64,000 nt of DNA from Desulfatibacillum aliphaticivorans DSM 15576. GTDB taxonomy: Bacteria > Desulfobacterota > Desulfobacteria > Desulfobacterales > Desulfatibacillaceae. Shown piece after piece: positions 8,495-17,716 of this stretch. The stretch covers positions 208,551 to 272,550 of the forward strand of contig NZ_KE386982.1 in assembly GCF_000429905.1 (NCBI RefSeq), given 5' to 3'. A program made the position numbers and the translations under genes. Every line of letters begins with the position of its first letter. Within the stretch, counting starts at the first letter, position 1. The notes under the pieces were generated by a model, which worked only from the letters and a program-made list of their open reading frames with translations, was not told the DNA's origin and did no database searches.

Positions 8495-9778
8495 ATGCAA
8501 TTCAGGCAAAGGACGAAACGGCATTTACCATGGATCGTGGTCGTTGCGGTTTTCGTGGCATGTATGTCGGCATTGCTTTTTCCTGACCCCTCACCCCCCC
8601 GTCCTGCAACGGCGCGGGTGGGAGTTCTTTTTCCCCTTACCGGCCCCTCCGCCGAGACAGGGATGGTATGCCGCGATGCGGCCGCCTATGCGGCGGAAAC
8701 GATAAATGCAGCCGGAGGCGTTCAATCCTTGGGAGGATGCACTCTGGAACTGGTGTACGGAGACACCCGGAGCGACCCCCGGACAGGCGCCCGGGAGGTG
8801 GAGAGGCTCATAACCCAGGAGGGCGTGTGCGCCGTCATCGGGGTGTACCACAGCAATGTGGGCCAGAGGGTTACGGAGGCGGCCGAAAGATTGGAAACGC
8901 CTGTATTGCTGAGTTCGGGAATTGCCGACGGCCTGACCGAGAGGGGGTTTCTGTATACTTTTCGCATTGGCCCCAAAGCCCGATACTACGGAAGGGATCA
9001 GGTCCGTTTTCTGCTGGACCTGAACAGGCTCATTGGCTATTCTGTTCGTAGAGTGGCTTTAATTCATGAAAATTCCGCCTACGGTACATCGTCGGCTTTG
9101 GCCCAAAAGCGGGCCTTGCAAAACGCAGGCGTGATTCTGGCGGCGGAGGAAAGCTATCGTTATGATTCAGTCAAGGACATGGCCCCCATTGTTGCAAAGG
9201 TTCTTGAGGCGAAACCGGACGCGATTTTGATGGCAGCCTACATTGACGACAGTATTCTTATCGCCAAAGCCCTGAGACAGGCAGGGGCGGACATTCCAGT
9301 TATTGGCACTGCGGGCGGCATGGTTTCCAGTCAATTCATAAAAGCTCTTGGAACGGACGCAAACGGCTTATTCACCGTGGCGGAACACTCCGGTTTTCTG
9401 CTTGAAGGCCGAAAAATTTATGAGGCCTTTTCCGAACGATATAACAGGGACCTGACCGGAGACGGCGTTTTGGCTTATCAGTGCATTTTTGTTCTCCAAG
9501 ACGCCTTGGAACGGGCCGGGTCCCTCAATAAAAAACGCTTAAGAAAGGCCCTATCCGAAACGGACATGCCCTTCGGCAAAAACATGATCCTTCCAGCCCC
9601 TCGCCTATCCTTTGATTCAACCGGTCAAAACATCTACTATGATTTGCTTATCCTGCAAATAATTCAGGGACGGCGCATTCCTGTATGGCCGGAGAATTTT
9701 GCGCAGGCTAAGGTGAGTGATTGGACGGCTTTTTCAGGGGCGGGCGGGGGCGTGCACCCCACAGAGGGCGACAATTGA
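8495..9778 (+). CDS. Second solute-binding protein, paralogue of the preceding gene
   Basis: A 427-aa LivK-like binding protein closely related to its upstream neighbour: both share the GVLFP opening, an ELVYGDTR segment, EVERLIT/EAERLIT and a very similar distal lobe, so the pair arose by tandem duplication. ATG 8495 is used, with AAAGGAG about 11 nt upstream; the open frame extends well into the preceding gene but without a credible RBS. The N-terminus (KRHLPWIVVVAVFVACMSALL) is a signal peptide or membrane anchor with a possible lipid-attachment Cys. The two proteins have diverged at ligand-lobe positions, so they may sense different compounds. The histidine kinase gene starts 22 nt downstream. 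Confidence 0.85.
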   Translation: MQFRQRTKRHLPWIVVVAVFVACMSALLFPDPSPPRPATARVGVLFPLTGPSAETGMVCRDAAAYAAETINAAGGVQSLGGCTLELVYGDTRSDPRTGAREVERLITQEGVCAVIGVYHSNVGQRVTEAAERLETPVLLSSGIADGLTERGFLYTFRIGPKARYYGRDQVRFLLDLNRLIGYSVRRVALIHENSAYGTSSALAQKRALQNAGVILAAEESYRYDSVKDMAPIVAKVLEAKPDAILMAAYIDDSILIAKALRQAGADIPVIGTAGGMVSSQFIKALGTDANGLFTVAEHSGFLLEGRKIYEAFSERYNRDLTGDGVLAYQCIFVLQDALERAGSLNKKRLRKALSETDMPFGKNMILPAPRLSFDSTGQNIYYDLLILQIIQGRRIPVWPENFAQAKVSDWTAFSGAGGGVHPTEGDN

Positions 9779-9800
9779 AAAGGAGAAGGGGAGCCTTTTA

Positions 9801-12800
9801 GTGACATTCCACAGCCAAACAACCTCCCGAACCATCCCCTGGCGTAAACGGCTCGGGACCAAGCTGGGATGGACGCTTTCCCTGGCCATGGTATTAACCT
9901 TGGTGGCCGTGGGAACAGGGCTGATTTATATAGCCCAGGACAACCAGAAAAACCTCATCCGGGAATTGCAGATGCGCAATGCCAAAGAGGTCGCCAGGCT
10001 GATTTCCGAACATGTGGAGAATGCAGTCTCCAATTTGCTTTTTTATGCGGATCTGGTTTCCCTCCGTGAAATAGATCGTCAAAAACAAAAACGCGCCCTG
10101 GAATACATCCTGATAAACCGGCCCGGGGCCTTTAACGAACTGACGCTCCTGGACAGCGATGGGCTGGAAATCGTCAAGGTCGCCAAGACCTACACCTACT
10201 TGCATGATGAACTGGGCGATCTTTCCGCAACGGAAATGTTCGGGGCGGTGAAAACCGGCAACGTGTATATCGGTTCCTTTCATGAGTCCAAAGGCAGCGG
10301 CCGTTTGTCCATTCCAATAGCCATCCCTCTTAAATCCATCGATGGGAAGGTGAAGAACATTTTGTTGGGGGATTTGAACGCCGCCCGGCTTTGGAAGGCG
10401 ATTTCCCAGGTTGAGATTGGCAGGACCGGCTACGCCTATATTGTAAACTCCAAGGGGCGCCTGGTGGCTCATCAGAACCCGGCTCGAATACTGGAACAGC
10501 ACGGACGGGATCTCGGTTCTTTTCCTCCCGTGGCCAAATATTTAGGCCTTCTCCAATACACGCAACGCCCGGAACCTGTTTACCACGGACTGGATGGCGA
10601 GAAAGTCGTCGGCGAGTACACGTCCATTCCGGGGACGAAGTGGGCGGTTGTGGTGGAACTGCCCGCCAAGGAGGCTTTTGCTTCGCTTCGGCTCATGGAG
10701 TACTATCTGGCCGGATTGGTCCTAATCGGCGTCCTGGCTACCATCGCCCTGATTTTTTTAGCCATGAAGCGCCCCATACGGGCCATCAACAAGTTGAGCG
10801 CCAACGCCAATGCCATTTCCAAGGGCGACCTGGACTCTGTCGTTGCCATTGAGGGCGATGATGAAATCAGCGTTCTGGCCAATGCGTTTAACAGCATGAC
10901 CAGCCAGTTGAGGGACTTGATCAGGAACTTGCAGCAAAAAATTGAACAACAAAGGGAAACGGAGCGGGCTTTGCGCTCCAGTGAAGAGCGATTCCGCGAC
11001 CTTGCCGACTCTCTGCCGCAAATTGTTTTTGAGGCTGACTTGGACGGCACACTGACCTTCATCAACAAAAATGTCAGCCAGGTTTTGGGGTACGCCCAGG
11101 AGGATGCTTATTCCGGAGTTCAAGCATTGAACTTTTTGGCGCCGGAAGACAGGGAGCGGGCCGCGGCCAACATACAAAGAGTGTTGTCCGGGCAGTATAT
11201 CGGCGGGCAGGAGTACGCGGCCATAAAAAAAAACGGGGACCGGGCGCCTGTCATGATCCATTCCTCCCGTGTCATCAAAAACGGGATTCCCTCCGGGTTT
11301 CGGGGCATTCTCATTGATTTGACCGAGCAAAAGGCCAGTGAAAGGAAGCTGGCCAACGCCTTGGCTTTTAATGAGAAAATTGTCCATGAATCTCCTGTTG
11401 GAATCCTTTTGTACGACCCCGGCGGACAGTGCATTACCGCCAATCAGGCCGCGGCCGACCTGGTGGGCGCCCCTATAGAGCAGGTGCTGTCTTTGAATTA
11501 TCATAAAATCGTGTCTTGGAAAGAGACCGGCCTGTACCAGGTGGCTTTAAAAGTGGTGAAGGATAGAATGCCTATGCGCCACACCATGATGGGCGTTTCC
11601 ACTTTCGGAAAAACGATTATTATGGACGCCCAGTTGGTTCCCTTTGTCATGGAGGAAAAGCCCCATTTGCTGTTGATGCTGAGCGACATGCGGGAGCAGG
11701 AGAAAGCGCAGGAAGAAGTCCGGCGGCTGCGGAACCTTTTGTCCAATATTGTAAACTCCATGCCTTCCGTGCTTGTTGGAGTGGATCCAGAGGGAAAGGT
11801 CACCCAATGGAACATGGAGGCCGAAAAGGTTACCGGCATCAGCGCAGAGCAAGCCCAAAACCGGCTTCTCATGGATGTGTTCCCCCAATTGGCCCGTGAA
11901 ATGGGCAAGGTTCGGCAGGCCATAGCCCAAAGAGCCCCTAAAACGGAAGCCCGTATACCCACCGGTCAGGTGGAGGGCGAGGTGCGCTATTCCGATGTGA
12001 CGGTTTTTCCGCTCGTCGCAAACGGAATCCAGGGCGCGGTCATCCGCATGGACGACGTAACCGATCGCGTCCGCATCGAAGAGATGATGATTCAGTCCGA
12101 AAAAATGCTTTCCGTGGGAGGCCTTGCCGCCGGCATGGCGCATGAAATCAACAACCCGTTGGCCGGCATTATTCAAAACGCCCAGGTCCTGAAAAACAGA
12201 ACCATTGAATTGACTCCGAAAAACCAGCGGGCGGCGGAAGAATGCGGCGTCACCATGGACGTTATCCGCAGTTATATGGAAAAACGCAATCTGGTGCGGA
12301 TGATCGATTCCATCCATAGCTCCGGGGTGAGGGCGGGCCAGATTGTGGCCAATATGCTTAGCTTCAGCAGAAAAAGCGAAGCGGACGGAACCGTACAGCC
12401 CATTAACGAGATCCTGGAAAAGACCGTGGAACTGGCTTCCAGCGATTACGACCTGAAAAAGAAATTCGATTTCAAACGGATTAAAATTATCAGGGAGTAC
12501 GATGCATCCAATCCCGAAGCCTGGTGCCAGGCCAGCAAGATTCAGCAGGTTATCTTGAACCTGTTGCGTAACGCCGCCTACGCCATGGCTGAAGACCCGA
12601 ACAACTCCGCCCCCTCGATCACGCTGAGGACCGCCCAGGAAAGCCGCATGGTCCGCATTGAAGTGGAGGACAACGGCCCCGGCATGAATGAAAACACGCG
12701 AAAAAGGGTTTTTGAGCCCTTCTTCACCACAAAAAGCGTGGGAGCAGGCACCGGCCTTGGCCTGTCCGTCTCCTACTTCATCGTTACGGAAGATCACGGC

Positions 12801-12899
12801 GGCGCCATGACCGTGGACTCAAAACCCGGCCAGGGCGCCCGGTTCATCATTCGACTTCCCCTGAAGCCTCCCCCGGTGCATGCTTTGAGCTCTTCCTGA
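9801..12899 (+). CDS. Membrane sensor histidine kinase: Cache - HAMP - three PAS - HisKA - HATPase
   Basis: A 1032-aa sensor kinase. Order: TM1 at about 24-45, an extracytoplasmic Cache domain to about 295 (with EIGRTGYAYIVNSKGRLVAH), TM2 at about 300-322, HAMP, PAS at about 393-510 (ERFRDLADSLPQIVFEADL), a second PAS from about 518 and a third from about 642, HisKA with phospho-acceptor His near 780 (GGLAAGMAHEINNPLAGI), and HATPase_c with N, G1 and G2 boxes (NLLRNAAYAM, EDNGPGMNE, GTGLGLSVSYF). No receiver domain or response regulator gene is adjacent, so its partner is elsewhere. GTG 9801 is chosen because an upstream start would overlap the binding-protein gene by 62 nt. About 30 residues more than usual separate the HisKA His helix from its partner helix. 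Confidence 0.9.
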   Translation: MTFHSQTTSRTIPWRKRLGTKLGWTLSLAMVLTLVAVGTGLIYIAQDNQKNLIRELQMRNAKEVARLISEHVENAVSNLLFYADLVSLREIDRQKQKRALEYILINRPGAFNELTLLDSDGLEIVKVAKTYTYLHDELGDLSATEMFGAVKTGNVYIGSFHESKGSGRLSIPIAIPLKSIDGKVKNILLGDLNAARLWKAISQVEIGRTGYAYIVNSKGRLVAHQNPARILEQHGRDLGSFPPVAKYLGLLQYTQRPEPVYHGLDGEKVVGEYTSIPGTKWAVVVELPAKEAFASLRLMEYYLAGLVLIGVLATIALIFLAMKRPIRAINKLSANANAISKGDLDSVVAIEGDDEISVLANAFNSMTSQLRDLIRNLQQKIEQQRETERALRSSEERFRDLADSLPQIVFEADLDGTLTFINKNVSQVLGYAQEDAYSGVQALNFLAPEDRERAAANIQRVLSGQYIGGQEYAAIKKNGDRAPVMIHSSRVIKNGIPSGFRGILIDLTEQKASERKLANALAFNEKIVHESPVGILLYDPGGQCITANQAAADLVGAPIEQVLSLNYHKIVSWKETGLYQVALKVVKDRMPMRHTMMGVSTFGKTIIMDAQLVPFVMEEKPHLLLMLSDMREQEKAQEEVRRLRNLLSNIVNSMPSVLVGVDPEGKVTQWNMEAEKVTGISAEQAQNRLLMDVFPQLAREMGKVRQAIAQRAPKTEARIPTGQVEGEVRYSDVTVFPLVANGIQGAVIRMDDVTDRVRIEEMMIQSEKMLSVGGLAAGMAHEINNPLAGIIQNAQVLKNRTIELTPKNQRAAEECGVTMDVIRSYMEKRNLVRMIDSIHSSGVRAGQIVANMLSFSRKSEADGTVQPINEILEKTVELASSDYDLKKKFDFKRIKIIREYDASNPEAWCQASKIQQVILNLLRNAAYAMAEDPNNSAPSITLRTAQESRMVRIEVEDNGPGMNENTRKRVFEPFFTTKSVGAGTGLGLSVSYFIVTEDHGGAMTVDSKPGQGARFIIRLPLKPPPVHALSSS

Positions 12900-12904
12900 G
12901 TCAA

Positions 12905-13513
12905 TTAGCCAAGCGCCTGCCGATCCTCCAAACCCTGCACCTGAATCTTGATTAAAACATCCAGAATGTCCTTGCGGGAAAAGCGGCCCTCCAAATACAT
13001 CCTGACCGCGGAAAAGGCCATGTCCTGAATCAACGCCGCAGCTATTTCTTCATGAATGTCCTTACGCAAAATCCCCAAATCCTGCTGTTCGCCGATTCTC
13101 CGGGCCGAATCCAGAACCAACTTTTCGATCAGCCCGTCTATATGCTCCTTCAACTCCTCGTTGCCGATTTCCCGAATCATGGCCGTGAAGCCGGCCTTGT
13201 TTTGCTCCACATAATCAAACAACATGCCGTAACCCTGTTCCACGCTCTCCTTGTAGGTGGGAGCGTGGTAAAAGCCCTTTTCCACTTCCTCCACCAAAGC
13301 GGCGCCCAGGGTCTCTATAAGATGAACGGCGATTTCCTTCTTGTTCTTGAAATAATGGTACAGGATGCCCACGGAAACCCCGGCTTCCTGGGATATATCC
13401 TTTGGCGAAACCATGTGATACCCACGCTCTGCGCACAGGTCCAGGGTCGCCTGGACAATCTTCTGGCGCGTGGCCTTTCTTCTTTCTTCATTGCTTTTTT
13501 TGTCTCGGCCCAT
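12905..13513 (-). CDS. TetR/AcrR family transcriptional regulator
   Basis: A 202-aa one-domain repressor. The N-terminal helix-turn-helix is clear at about 15-65 (RQKIVQATLDLCAERGYHMV, then ISQEAGVSVGILYHYF, then KNKKEIAVHLIE). The C-terminal ligand domain is divergent, and no ligand class can be assigned. It is transcribed away from the ThDP enzyme/SDR pair, and the 334-nt intergenic region holds a perfect 7-bp-arm inverted repeat at 13597-13614, a plausible operator for this protein. It converges on the histidine kinase gene, with 5 nt between the two stop codons. Confidence 0.9.
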   Translation of the reverse strand: MGRDKKSNEERRKATRQKIVQATLDLCAERGYHMVSPKDISQEAGVSVGILYHYFKNKKEIAVHLIETLGAALVEEVEKGFYHAPTYKESVEQGYGMLFDYVEQNKAGFTAMIREIGNEELKEHIDGLIEKLVLDSARRIGEQQDLGILRKDIHEEIAAALIQDMAFSAVRMYLEGRFSRKDILDVLIKIQVQGLEDRQALG

Positions 13514-13561
13514 CTTGAAAAATATCCTTGCGCAATTTTTGTCGTTTCCCGCTTAAATGCC

Positions 13562-13590
13562 TTGACAAGCATATCCGATCCCTTTACATT
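13562..13590 (+). promoter_or_regulatory. Sigma-70-type promoter for the ThDP-enzyme/SDR operon
   Basis: TTGACA at 13562-13567, a 17-nt spacer and TACATT at 13585-13590 (4 of 6 to the consensus). It points at the ThDP enzyme gene, leaving a leader of about 250 nt. The palindrome at 13597-13614 lies at the expected transcription start. Confidence 0.55.
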
Positions 13591-13596
13591 GCATTT

Positions 13597-13614
13597 ATTG
13601 AATGATTATTCAAT
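13597..13614. promoter_or_regulatory. Palindromic operator candidate, probable TetR site
   Basis: ATTGAAT-N4-ATTCAAT is a perfect 7-bp-arm inverted repeat placed just after the -10 box of the divergent operon and 84 nt upstream of the TetR-family start codon. Binding here would block both directions. The half-site resembles operators of fatty-acid-responsive TetR regulators (TGAATGA type), but that link is only suggestive. Confidence 0.55.
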
Positions 13615-13847
13615 CAAAAAAACGCCGGCCGCAACACTCATCAAACGCGCCCGGTTTTTCCCAATATCACACAAAGGCGGGAGAACGGCCTTGATTGCTT
13701 CCCGCCGTACGGGGCGATTTTCGGCCCCATGAATTTCTGCATCAGCCATAAAAAACAGCCTGCATAAAACATGCGGGCTGACGCATCCATAAAACCTTCG
13801 TCAGGAGGATTCACCCAAAAACCGGCAATAAAAATAAGGAGGCAGTC

Positions 13848-15515
13848 ATGCAAGGCATCTACGGCGGGCATCTGGTCGCAAGACACCTGAAGGAGACTGA
13901 GGGGATTGACACGGTTTTTTCATTATCCGGGGGGCATATCGACCGGATTTACGACGGATTTCTGGAGTACGGCGTCAGGCTGATAGACGTGCGCCACGAG
14001 CAGGCTGCCGCCATGGCCGCCCACGCGTGGTCCATTTTTTCGGGCAAGCCCGGGATATGCATCGCCACGGCCGGCCCCGGCTTTACCAACACGCTCACGG
14101 GCCTGGTGAACGCGGCCTTGGAAAACGCGCCTTTGGTGCTTATTTCGGGCGCTACGGCGGTCCGTGACTGGCAAAAAGGAGCGCTTCAGGAAATGGAGCA
14201 GACCGCCATGGTCAGGCCCTTTGTCAAATGGGCGGCCACTTGCCATGATGTAAAGCGTGTACCCGAGTATATCTCCGCCGCCATCCGGCATGCCGTTTCC
14301 GGCAGGCCGGGGCCCGTCTTTCTGGAGCTGCCGCCGGACGTTTTGAACGTCAGCGCACAGGAAAACGAAATCGTTCCGGCAGGCAGCGGCGCAGTTGTTT
14401 ACAAATCCGGTCCCGATCCCGCGGCCGTGGCCAAGGCGGCGGAAATGATCAATCAGGCGAAAAAGCCCATGCTCCTGGCCGGTTCGGGAATCGCCACGGA
14501 TCAGGCGGCCGAACTCCTGACCGAACTGGTGGAAAAAGCCGGCATTCCCTGCGGTCTCACCAACAACGGAAGAGGGGCGGTCAGCGACTTAAATCCTCTT
14601 TCCTTGTGGGACGGCGGCCAGATGGGTTTGATGGCCGGCATGCCCCAGGCGGACTTGGTCATCGCCCTGGGCATCCGCTTCAATTGGCTGCTTTTATTCG
14701 GGGAGGGATTTCCCCAGGCCTGCGTCATCCGGGCGGATATCGACAGCTCGGAATTGAGCCGAAACCGAGCCTGCGACGTGGGGTTGGCCGGGGATATGGA
14801 AATGACCCTGAAAGCCCTTTTGCCCCTGGTGGAAAACAAGGACCGCTCCCAGTGGCTTGGCGAGTTGAAAGAGTCCTACCTTCCTCTGGACGCGGCGGAA
14901 GAAGCGGCCAGAACCACGGCATCGGATCCCATTCATCCCGCACGTCTTGCCTATCAGGTGCGCCAGGCGGTCGGGGACGACGCCATTTACATCATGGACG
15001 GCGGCGACACGGCGTATTTCGGCCTGACCTCGTTTAAGGCGACCCAACGCGCCCATGTACTGGCCGCTTCCGGCGGGCTGCTGGGATGCCTGGGCACGGG
15101 CCTGCCTTTCGCCATGGGCGCCAAGGCTGCATTGCCTCATAAAAAGGTGGTTGTTTTTAACGGCGACGGCTCCTTCGGCTTCAATGCCATGGAGTTCGAC
15201 ACCTTCAAACGCCATGATCTGCCCATTTTATGCGTGGTCAACAACGATCAGGCCTGGGGCATGATCAAGCACGGACAGGAAATCTGCTATGGCGGAGAAC
15301 GCGTTATCGGGTCCGAACTGGGCGTGGTTCATTACGAGCAGGTGGCCATGGCCCTGGGCGGATACGGCGAGTTTGTGGATAAGGACGATCAGATCATCCC
15401 GGCCGTCCAGCGCGCCCTGGAGTCGGGCAAACCCGCTTGCATCAACGCCCTCACCGATCCGTGCGTGACCAGCCCGGCCACCTTGCTTTTCTCGGAATCT
15501 TTAAAGATGGAATAG
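13848..15515 (+). CDS. Thiamine diphosphate-dependent enzyme, acetolactate synthase-like
   Basis: A 555-aa three-domain ThDP enzyme. The N-terminal Pyr domain carries the activating glutamate in DVRHEQAAAMAAHAW (about residue 50), the central domain is of the transhydrogenase type, and the C-terminal PP domain holds the metal/diphosphate motif starting GDGSFGF and ending at the NN of VVNNDQAWG. It has AAGGAGG before the ATG. Members include acetolactate synthase, benzoylformate decarboxylase and 2-hydroxyacyl-CoA lyase; no small regulatory subunit (ilvN) follows, so biosynthetic acetolactate synthase is unlikely. The SDR gene starts 3 nt after its stop, suggesting that the two act in sequence: C-C bond formation or cleavage and an alcohol/ketone step. 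The substrate is unknown. Confidence 0.8.
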   Translation: MQGIYGGHLVARHLKETEGIDTVFSLSGGHIDRIYDGFLEYGVRLIDVRHEQAAAMAAHAWSIFSGKPGICIATAGPGFTNTLTGLVNAALENAPLVLISGATAVRDWQKGALQEMEQTAMVRPFVKWAATCHDVKRVPEYISAAIRHAVSGRPGPVFLELPPDVLNVSAQENEIVPAGSGAVVYKSGPDPAAVAKAAEMINQAKKPMLLAGSGIATDQAAELLTELVEKAGIPCGLTNNGRGAVSDLNPLSLWDGGQMGLMAGMPQADLVIALGIRFNWLLLFGEGFPQACVIRADIDSSELSRNRACDVGLAGDMEMTLKALLPLVENKDRSQWLGELKESYLPLDAAEEAARTTASDPIHPARLAYQVRQAVGDDAIYIMDGGDTAYFGLTSFKATQRAHVLAASGGLLGCLGTGLPFAMGAKAALPHKKVVVFNGDGSFGFNAMEFDTFKRHDLPILCVVNNDQAWGMIKHGQEICYGGERVIGSELGVVHYEQVAMALGGYGEFVDKDDQIIPAVQRALESGKPACINALTDPCVTSPATLLFSESLKME

Positions 15516-15518
15516 GAA

Positions 15519-16352
15519 ATGAAAGCATTTAATAAGAACTTGGCTATTGTAACGGGCGGGGGCTCCGGCATAGGCCGCTCCCTCGCCCTGGCCCTGGCGA
15601 AACAAGGCGCCAGCGTGGCTGTCACGGACGTTAACGAGCAGAGAGCCAATGAGGTGGCCGGCGAGATCCGGGGCATGGGCAACGACGCCTGGGGCATTGC
15701 CGTGGATCACAGCGACAAGGAGGCGGTTAAAAAGTTCGCCGACCGCTTTATAAAAGAGCACGGATGCCCGGACGTCATGTGCCTGAACGCCGGGGTGGGG
15801 CACAGCGCGCCTTTGGAGCGCATCACCCTGGAGGACTGGGAGTGGGTCCTGGGCGTCAACCTGTGGGGCGTCATTTACATGCTGCATTTTTTCACTCCGG
15901 AAATGATCAAACGCCAGAGCGGAAAAATCCTGATAACCTCCAGCCTGGCGGGAATCACGCCCATACCCGGCATGGCCCCCTATTGCACCAGCAAGTTCGC
16001 TCTGGTGGGGCTGACGGAATCCCTTTCGTCCGAACTGGCGGCCCATAACATCACTGTTAGCGCCATATGCCCGGGTTATATCAATACAAACATCGTCAGG
16101 GACGGAAAAATCGACCTGCGGGACGGCAAGGGCGCCAGCAAGGCGGAGGAAGCCGTGAAGTTTTATGCGACCAAAGGGGTTTCGCCGGACATAGTCGCCC
16201 GGGACGGGCTGCGGGCCTTGCGCCGGAAAATCAGCATCATGCCCACGCCGCTTCACGCCTGGCCCCAATATTTATTGCACAGGATGTCTCCGTCGTTTTA
16301 CGTCTGGGCCTTTAAACAAGGCTGGAAGCGGGGATTGCCCTTTGGGCGGTAA
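15519..16352 (+). CDS. Short-chain dehydrogenase/reductase
   Basis: A 277-aa classical SDR. The NAD(P) Rossmann motif VTGGGSGIGRSLALAL is at about 10-25, NAG at about 90 (CLNAGVGHS), and the catalytic Ser and YxxxK are in SSLAGITPIPGMAPYCTSK. An aspartate after beta-2 (VAVTDVNEQ) suggests NAD rather than NADP, which is inference. It starts 3 nt after the ThDP enzyme and probably shares its mRNA and TetR control. The C-terminal about 30 residues (basic/aromatic, ending KRGLPFGR) may form a membrane-associating tail. Confidence 0.88.
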   Translation: MKAFNKNLAIVTGGGSGIGRSLALALAKQGASVAVTDVNEQRANEVAGEIRGMGNDAWGIAVDHSDKEAVKKFADRFIKEHGCPDVMCLNAGVGHSAPLERITLEDWEWVLGVNLWGVIYMLHFFTPEMIKRQSGKILITSSLAGITPIPGMAPYCTSKFALVGLTESLSSELAAHNITVSAICPGYINTNIVRDGKIDLRDGKGASKAEEAVKFYATKGVSPDIVARDGLRALRRKISIMPTPLHAWPQYLLHRMSPSFYVWAFKQGWKRGLPFGR

Positions 16353-16512
16353 TCACAGTGTTGGAAATTGATTACAGGGGGGCATGACCTTTATGTAGGG
16401 TCGTTTGGATAAGCGTCGTGTCTCCCTGCCTTAAAAGAATTCTTCTGATCTGGCCGGAAGCTCAACTGTCGCCCCTTGAACTACCGCCAGCCATTACGGA
16501 CCGTATCCGTTT

Positions 16513-17409
16513 CTATTCCCCCTGCTGCAAAATCCTCGTGGCCTTCCGCACCAAGTGCCGGGTGAACCGCTCCAACAGGGCTGAGGACAAGTTCCAGCAA
16601 TGCCAATACAAATGCACCGGCACAATGTGGGAGGGCGCCAGGTCAACCAGTAGGCCGGCTTCCAAAAGCTCCTTGCTTTGCTGGTCCGGCAGCATTCCGT
16701 AGCCCAAACCCGCTTCTATAAACGATACAAACTGCTCGGACGACGGCAGGTAATGGGCGGGCAGGGGGGTGGGGACCTCTCCCAAGGCCAGGGGGAACAT
16801 CTTGTAGTGCAAGTGGTCCTTCCTGTTGAATATGAAAAACGGCGCCTTGGAAGCCGATTCCAGGTTCATTCCTTCAGGAAACCATTTGGCCGCGTATTCC
16901 GGCGAAGCGATCAGCCTATAATCCATCCGGCCCAGATACTCCATCAGGCATCCCTGCATGGGCCGATCCTGCACGCTGATGCACCCGATAACCTCGCCGT
17001 CCCGCAACATCTTATGGGTCTCGTCCTGGTCGTCCCCCCGAAGATCCAGAAGCAGGCGCTCCCTGATCAAAAAGTCGCGCACCGCCGGTAAAAACCAGGT
17101 GGATAGGCTGTCTCCGTTGATGCCTAAAGCCAAGGTCGTGAATACATCCTGGCCGGTCAGGTCCAAGGATTCTTTCAAATCTTCCTCCAACCGGTTCACT
17201 TGCAGATAATGCTTGATCATCTGCCGCCCCGCGGGCGTGGCCCGGGGAGGGGACGTCCGCACCATCAGCACCTGGCCGGCTTGATCCTCCAGCAGCTTGA
17301 CCCGCTGCGACACCGCAGACTGGGTGATGTGCAGCCTGGCCGCCGCTTTTTCAAAACCGCCTTCCTGCACCACCGCAGCCAAAGCCTCCAGCAATTTGTA
17401 ATCCAGCAT
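16513..17409 (-). CDS. argP: LysR family regulator, ArgP/IciA-like
   Basis: A 298-aa LysR-type regulator whose helix-turn-helix (FEKAAARLHITQSAVSQRVK) and downstream linker (GRQMIKHYLQVNRLEEDL) match the ArgP/IciA subgroup, which in enterobacteria activates an arginine/lysine exporter in response to basic amino acids. ATG 17409 is used (GGGAGAAG upstream) rather than a start 10 codons earlier that enters the shared repeat at 17430. It is divergent from a DMT-family exporter gene, the usual arrangement for ArgP and its exporter target, although ArgO is of the LysE family. The symbol is by subgroup resemblance only. Confidence 0.8.
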   Translation of the reverse strand: MLDYKLLEALAAVVQEGGFEKAAARLHITQSAVSQRVKLLEDQAGQVLMVRTSPPRATPAGRQMIKHYLQVNRLEEDLKESLDLTGQDVFTTLALGINGDSLSTWFLPAVRDFLIRERLLLDLRGDDQDETHKMLRDGEVIGCISVQDRPMQGCLMEYLGRMDYRLIASPEYAAKWFPEGMNLESASKAPFFIFNRKDHLHYKMFPLALGEVPTPLPAHYLPSSEQFVSFIEAGLGYGMLPDQQSKELLEAGLLVDLAPSHIVPVHLYWHCWNLSSALLERFTRHLVRKATRILQQGE

Positions 17410-17429
17410 TATTCTTCTCCCTGCCAGCA

Positions 17430-17459
17430 ATGGGGTCAAATCTACGTTTGACGTTTGAG
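17430..17459 (+). repeat. 30-bp dispersed repeat, copy 1
   Basis: A 30-bp sequence (beginning ATGGGGTCAAATCTACG and ending ACGTTTGAG) is found again, perfectly matched and in inverted orientation, at 26782-26811. It lies 20 nt upstream of the argP-like start codon in a 307-nt intergenic region. The rest of that region (17460-17716) is AT-rich from about 17590, as expected for promoters, and holds no gene that I can support. Confidence 0.85.
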
Positions 17460-17716
17460 ACGCAACTCTCTAAATAATAAACGAAAAACCGGCCTGTTTT
17501 TGGGTGGTGTCAGGGCGGATCAAGTACGTGTGCGCCGTCCCTTATTTGTCAATCCCAAGTGTTGTGATGGGAAATCCAGGGGGCTTTATTTTTCTAAAAT
17601 ATTTCATTAGCAAAATTTATGATCATTAAAAACAATTAATTTTACTTTTGCATCGCCGGACCCTATTTTAGCCCCGCAACCGGTTGAAATATTCAGCACT
17701 ATTTGGGAGGAGCATC

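Noticed and set aside
7219..9778. Reading the two LivK-like proteins as part of an ABC importer
   Set aside because: No permease or ATPase gene is adjacent; the next gene is a sensor kinase.
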